From an uncultured Coriobacteriaceae bacterium (lineage in GTDB: Bacteria > Actinomycetota > Coriobacteriia > Coriobacteriales > Eggerthellaceae), in NCBI GenBank assembly GCA_902781245.1, contig CACZIP010000103.1, positions 1 through 7,049 of the forward strand: a stretch of 7,049 nt of DNA. Reading direction: 5' to 3'. The notes under the pieces are model-generated. The model saw only the letters and a program-made list of their open reading frames with translations. It was not told the origin of the DNA and did no database searches. Positions 5,826-7,049 of this stretch are shown one piece after another (the stretch's first letter is position 1; each line of letters opens with the position of its first letter). Position numbers and translations under genes: made by a program.

Positions 5826-5842
5826 GCGCACGCGATAGCCGT

Positions 5843-5867
5843 CCCAATGGTTTTGGGCATTATTTTT
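5843..5867 (+). terminator. Weak terminator candidate after the lipoprotein gene
   Basis: CCCAA (5843-5847) and TTGGG (5853-5857) form a 5-bp stem with a 5-base loop. A T-rich run follows (CATTATTTTT), 18 bases after the stop codon. The stem is short, so read-through into the MFS gene is possible. Confidence 0.35.
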
Positions 5868-5927
5868 CGAAGAGCCTGCGCGCAATACGTGGGTTCTTTC
5901 TTTGCCAGGAGTATTATGGATACCCAT

Positions 5928-5934
5928 GGGGGAG
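5928..5934 (+). promoter_or_regulatory. Ribosome binding site that decides the MFS start
   Basis: GGGGGAG overlaps the last base of an in-frame ATG at 5926 and lies 6 bases ahead of the GTG at 5941. The upstream ATG has only AGGA at 15 bases. GTG 5941 is the better start. A TATTAT hexamer at 5912-5917 could be a -10 giving a very short leader. Confidence 0.6.
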
Positions 5935-5940
5935 ACTGTG

Positions 5941-7049
5941 GTGGACAAATCGCAAGACGGCGGGCCGAAGAAGGAGACGATCTGGAGCTTCCCGTTCGTT
6001 GCGCTCATGTGCACGAACTTCTTCCAGAGCATGGCAGCGTTCATGTGCAACACGACGTTGCCGGTCTACATCGACCACTTGGGTGCGACGGCCGATATCG
6101 TCGGCACGGTTGTGAGCGCGTTCGCCCTCACGGCGTTGTTCATCAGGCCGTTTGCCGGCCCTGCGTTCGATAGCTTCTCCAAGAAGCGGCTGCTCATCAT
6201 CGCCCAGGCCATCATCACCATCTCGCTCTTCCTCTATGGAGTGGCGGATTCGATACCGTTCCTCTTCTGCGTGCGCCTTCTGCACGGCATAGGCATCGGA
6301 TGTTCGGGACCGCTGGCGATGTCGCTCGTGTCGGAGTTCCTGCCCATCAGCAAGATTGCGAGCGGAATCAGCATCTACGCATTGGCGCAGTCTTTCGCCC
6401 AGGTCATAGGTCCCGCTGTTGGGCTCTGGCTTGTCGATGCCGTCGGGTTCTCGCCGGCGTATTTCCTCTCGTCAGCTTTTGTGCTTGTTGCCATGGTGGG
6501 CGTGTTCTTCTTGAAGGAGCCCGTCCGCGAGCGTTTGCCTTACCAGTTCAAGCTCAACCGCATGTTCGCTCGCGAAGCGGTTAGCAAGGCCTTCGTGCTT
6601 GCGTTGCTTGCCATCTCGTTTTCGTGCACTGCGTCGTACCTGGTGCTGTACGGCTACTTGCGCGGCATCGAGAACATCGGCCTGTACTTCACGGTGTATG
6701 CAGCTTGCTTGATTGCCACGCGTCCCCTGTTCGGAACGCTTGCTGACCGATGGGGCGCCGAACGCGTGCTGCTGATCGGTGTTGTTTGCTTTGCGGCGTC
6801 GTACGTGCTCTTGTTCACGGTGGAGGATTTCGCACGCTTGATCGTCGTGGCGGTCGTCGGCTCGGCTGGCTTCGGCGCATGTGCGCCGCTCATCCAGTCG
6901 CTTGCGTTGGCGTCGGTGCCACTCGAGCGGCGCGGCGCAGCCAGCAACACCTCGTTCACCGGAATGGATTGCGGCATGCTGCTCGGCCCGGTGATTGGCG
7001 GAAACGTCATCGTCGCGCTCGAGCCCATCACCGGCTCGCTCGTGCAATC
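5941..7049 (+). CDS. Major facilitator superfamily transporter, partial (C-terminus beyond the right edge)
   Basis: The frame is open for 369 codons to the window end. The protein starts MDKSQDGGPKKETIWSF and then alternates hydrophobic helices and short loops, about ten visible of an expected twelve; MFS proteins of this type have about 390-410 residues. Motif A between helices 2 and 3 is clear: RPFAGPAFDSFSKKR (residues 69-83), and its second-half repeat is RPLFGTLADRWGAER (261-275). VIGPAVGLW near residue 157 and GPVIGG near the visible end resemble motif C, which in this superfamily points toward export by proton antiport. The central loop is LKEPVRERLPYQFKLNRMF. The protein sits in the cytoplasmic membrane; the substrate is unknown. 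The gene follows the lipoprotein by 115 bases with only a weak terminator between, so it may share its transcript or use its own promoter. Confidence 0.93.
   Translation, partial: MDKSQDGGPKKETIWSFPFVALMCTNFFQSMAAFMCNTTLPVYIDHLGATADIVGTVVSAFALTALFIRPFAGPAFDSFSKKRLLIIAQAIITISLFLYGVADSIPFLFCVRLLHGIGIGCSGPLAMSLVSEFLPISKIASGISIYALAQSFAQVIGPAVGLWLVDAVGFSPAYFLSSAFVLVAMVGVFFLKEPVRERLPYQFKLNRMFAREAVSKAFVLALLAISFSCTASYLVLYGYLRGIENIGLYFTVYAACLIATRPLFGTLADRWGAERVLLIGVVCFAASYVLLFTVEDFARLIVVAVVGSAGFGACAPLIQSLALASVPLERRGAASNTSFTGMDCGMLLGPVIGGNVIVALEPITGSLVQ

Overview
The window comes from a GC-rich bacterial chromosome. Codons favour G or C in third position, ribosome binding sites are good AGGAG types, and promoters are sigma-70-like. 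The gene mix and protein style (LysR-type regulator, MFS carrier, small FMN-type flavoprotein, energy-converting transhydrogenase, lipoprotein) fit an anaerobic actinobacterium of the Coriobacteriia/Eggerthellaceae kind. That placement is an impression from sequence style, not a search result.

Layout from left to right: (1) the N-terminal 223 codons of a LysR-type transcriptional regulator on the minus strand, cut by the left edge. (2) About 720 bases without a convincing gene (670-1393). This stretch holds the regulator's promoter with a T-N11-A dyad at one end. Its middle is GC-rich, rich in inverted repeats and possibly a gene remnant. The other end is an AT-richer leader for pntA with stacked dyads and a 13-bp hairpin capped by UUCG. 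(3) pntA and pntB on the plus strand, overlapping by one base and both intact. They encode the two subunits of the membrane-bound proton-translocating NAD(P) transhydrogenase. (4) A strong terminator that probably works in both directions. (5) A convergent minus-strand gene for a small pyridoxamine-phosphate-oxidase-fold flavoprotein. (6) Divergent from it, a plus-strand lipoprotein gene of less GC-rich composition. (7) An MFS transporter running off the right edge.

pntA and pntB clearly act together: PntA binds NAD(H) and contributes four membrane helices, while PntB carries the remaining membrane domain and the NADP(H) site. The complex uses the proton gradient to reduce NADP+ with NADH. 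Nothing in the sequence ties the other genes to it functionally. The divergent LysR-type gene could regulate pntAB, because T-N11-A dyads lie both at its own promoter and just upstream of the pntA hairpin, but this is inference.

I did not find a clearly new multi-gene system. The most interesting parts are the long pntA leader and the unexplained GC-rich block upstream of it. Three genes have ribosome binding sites that place the start downstream of the longest possible reading frame.
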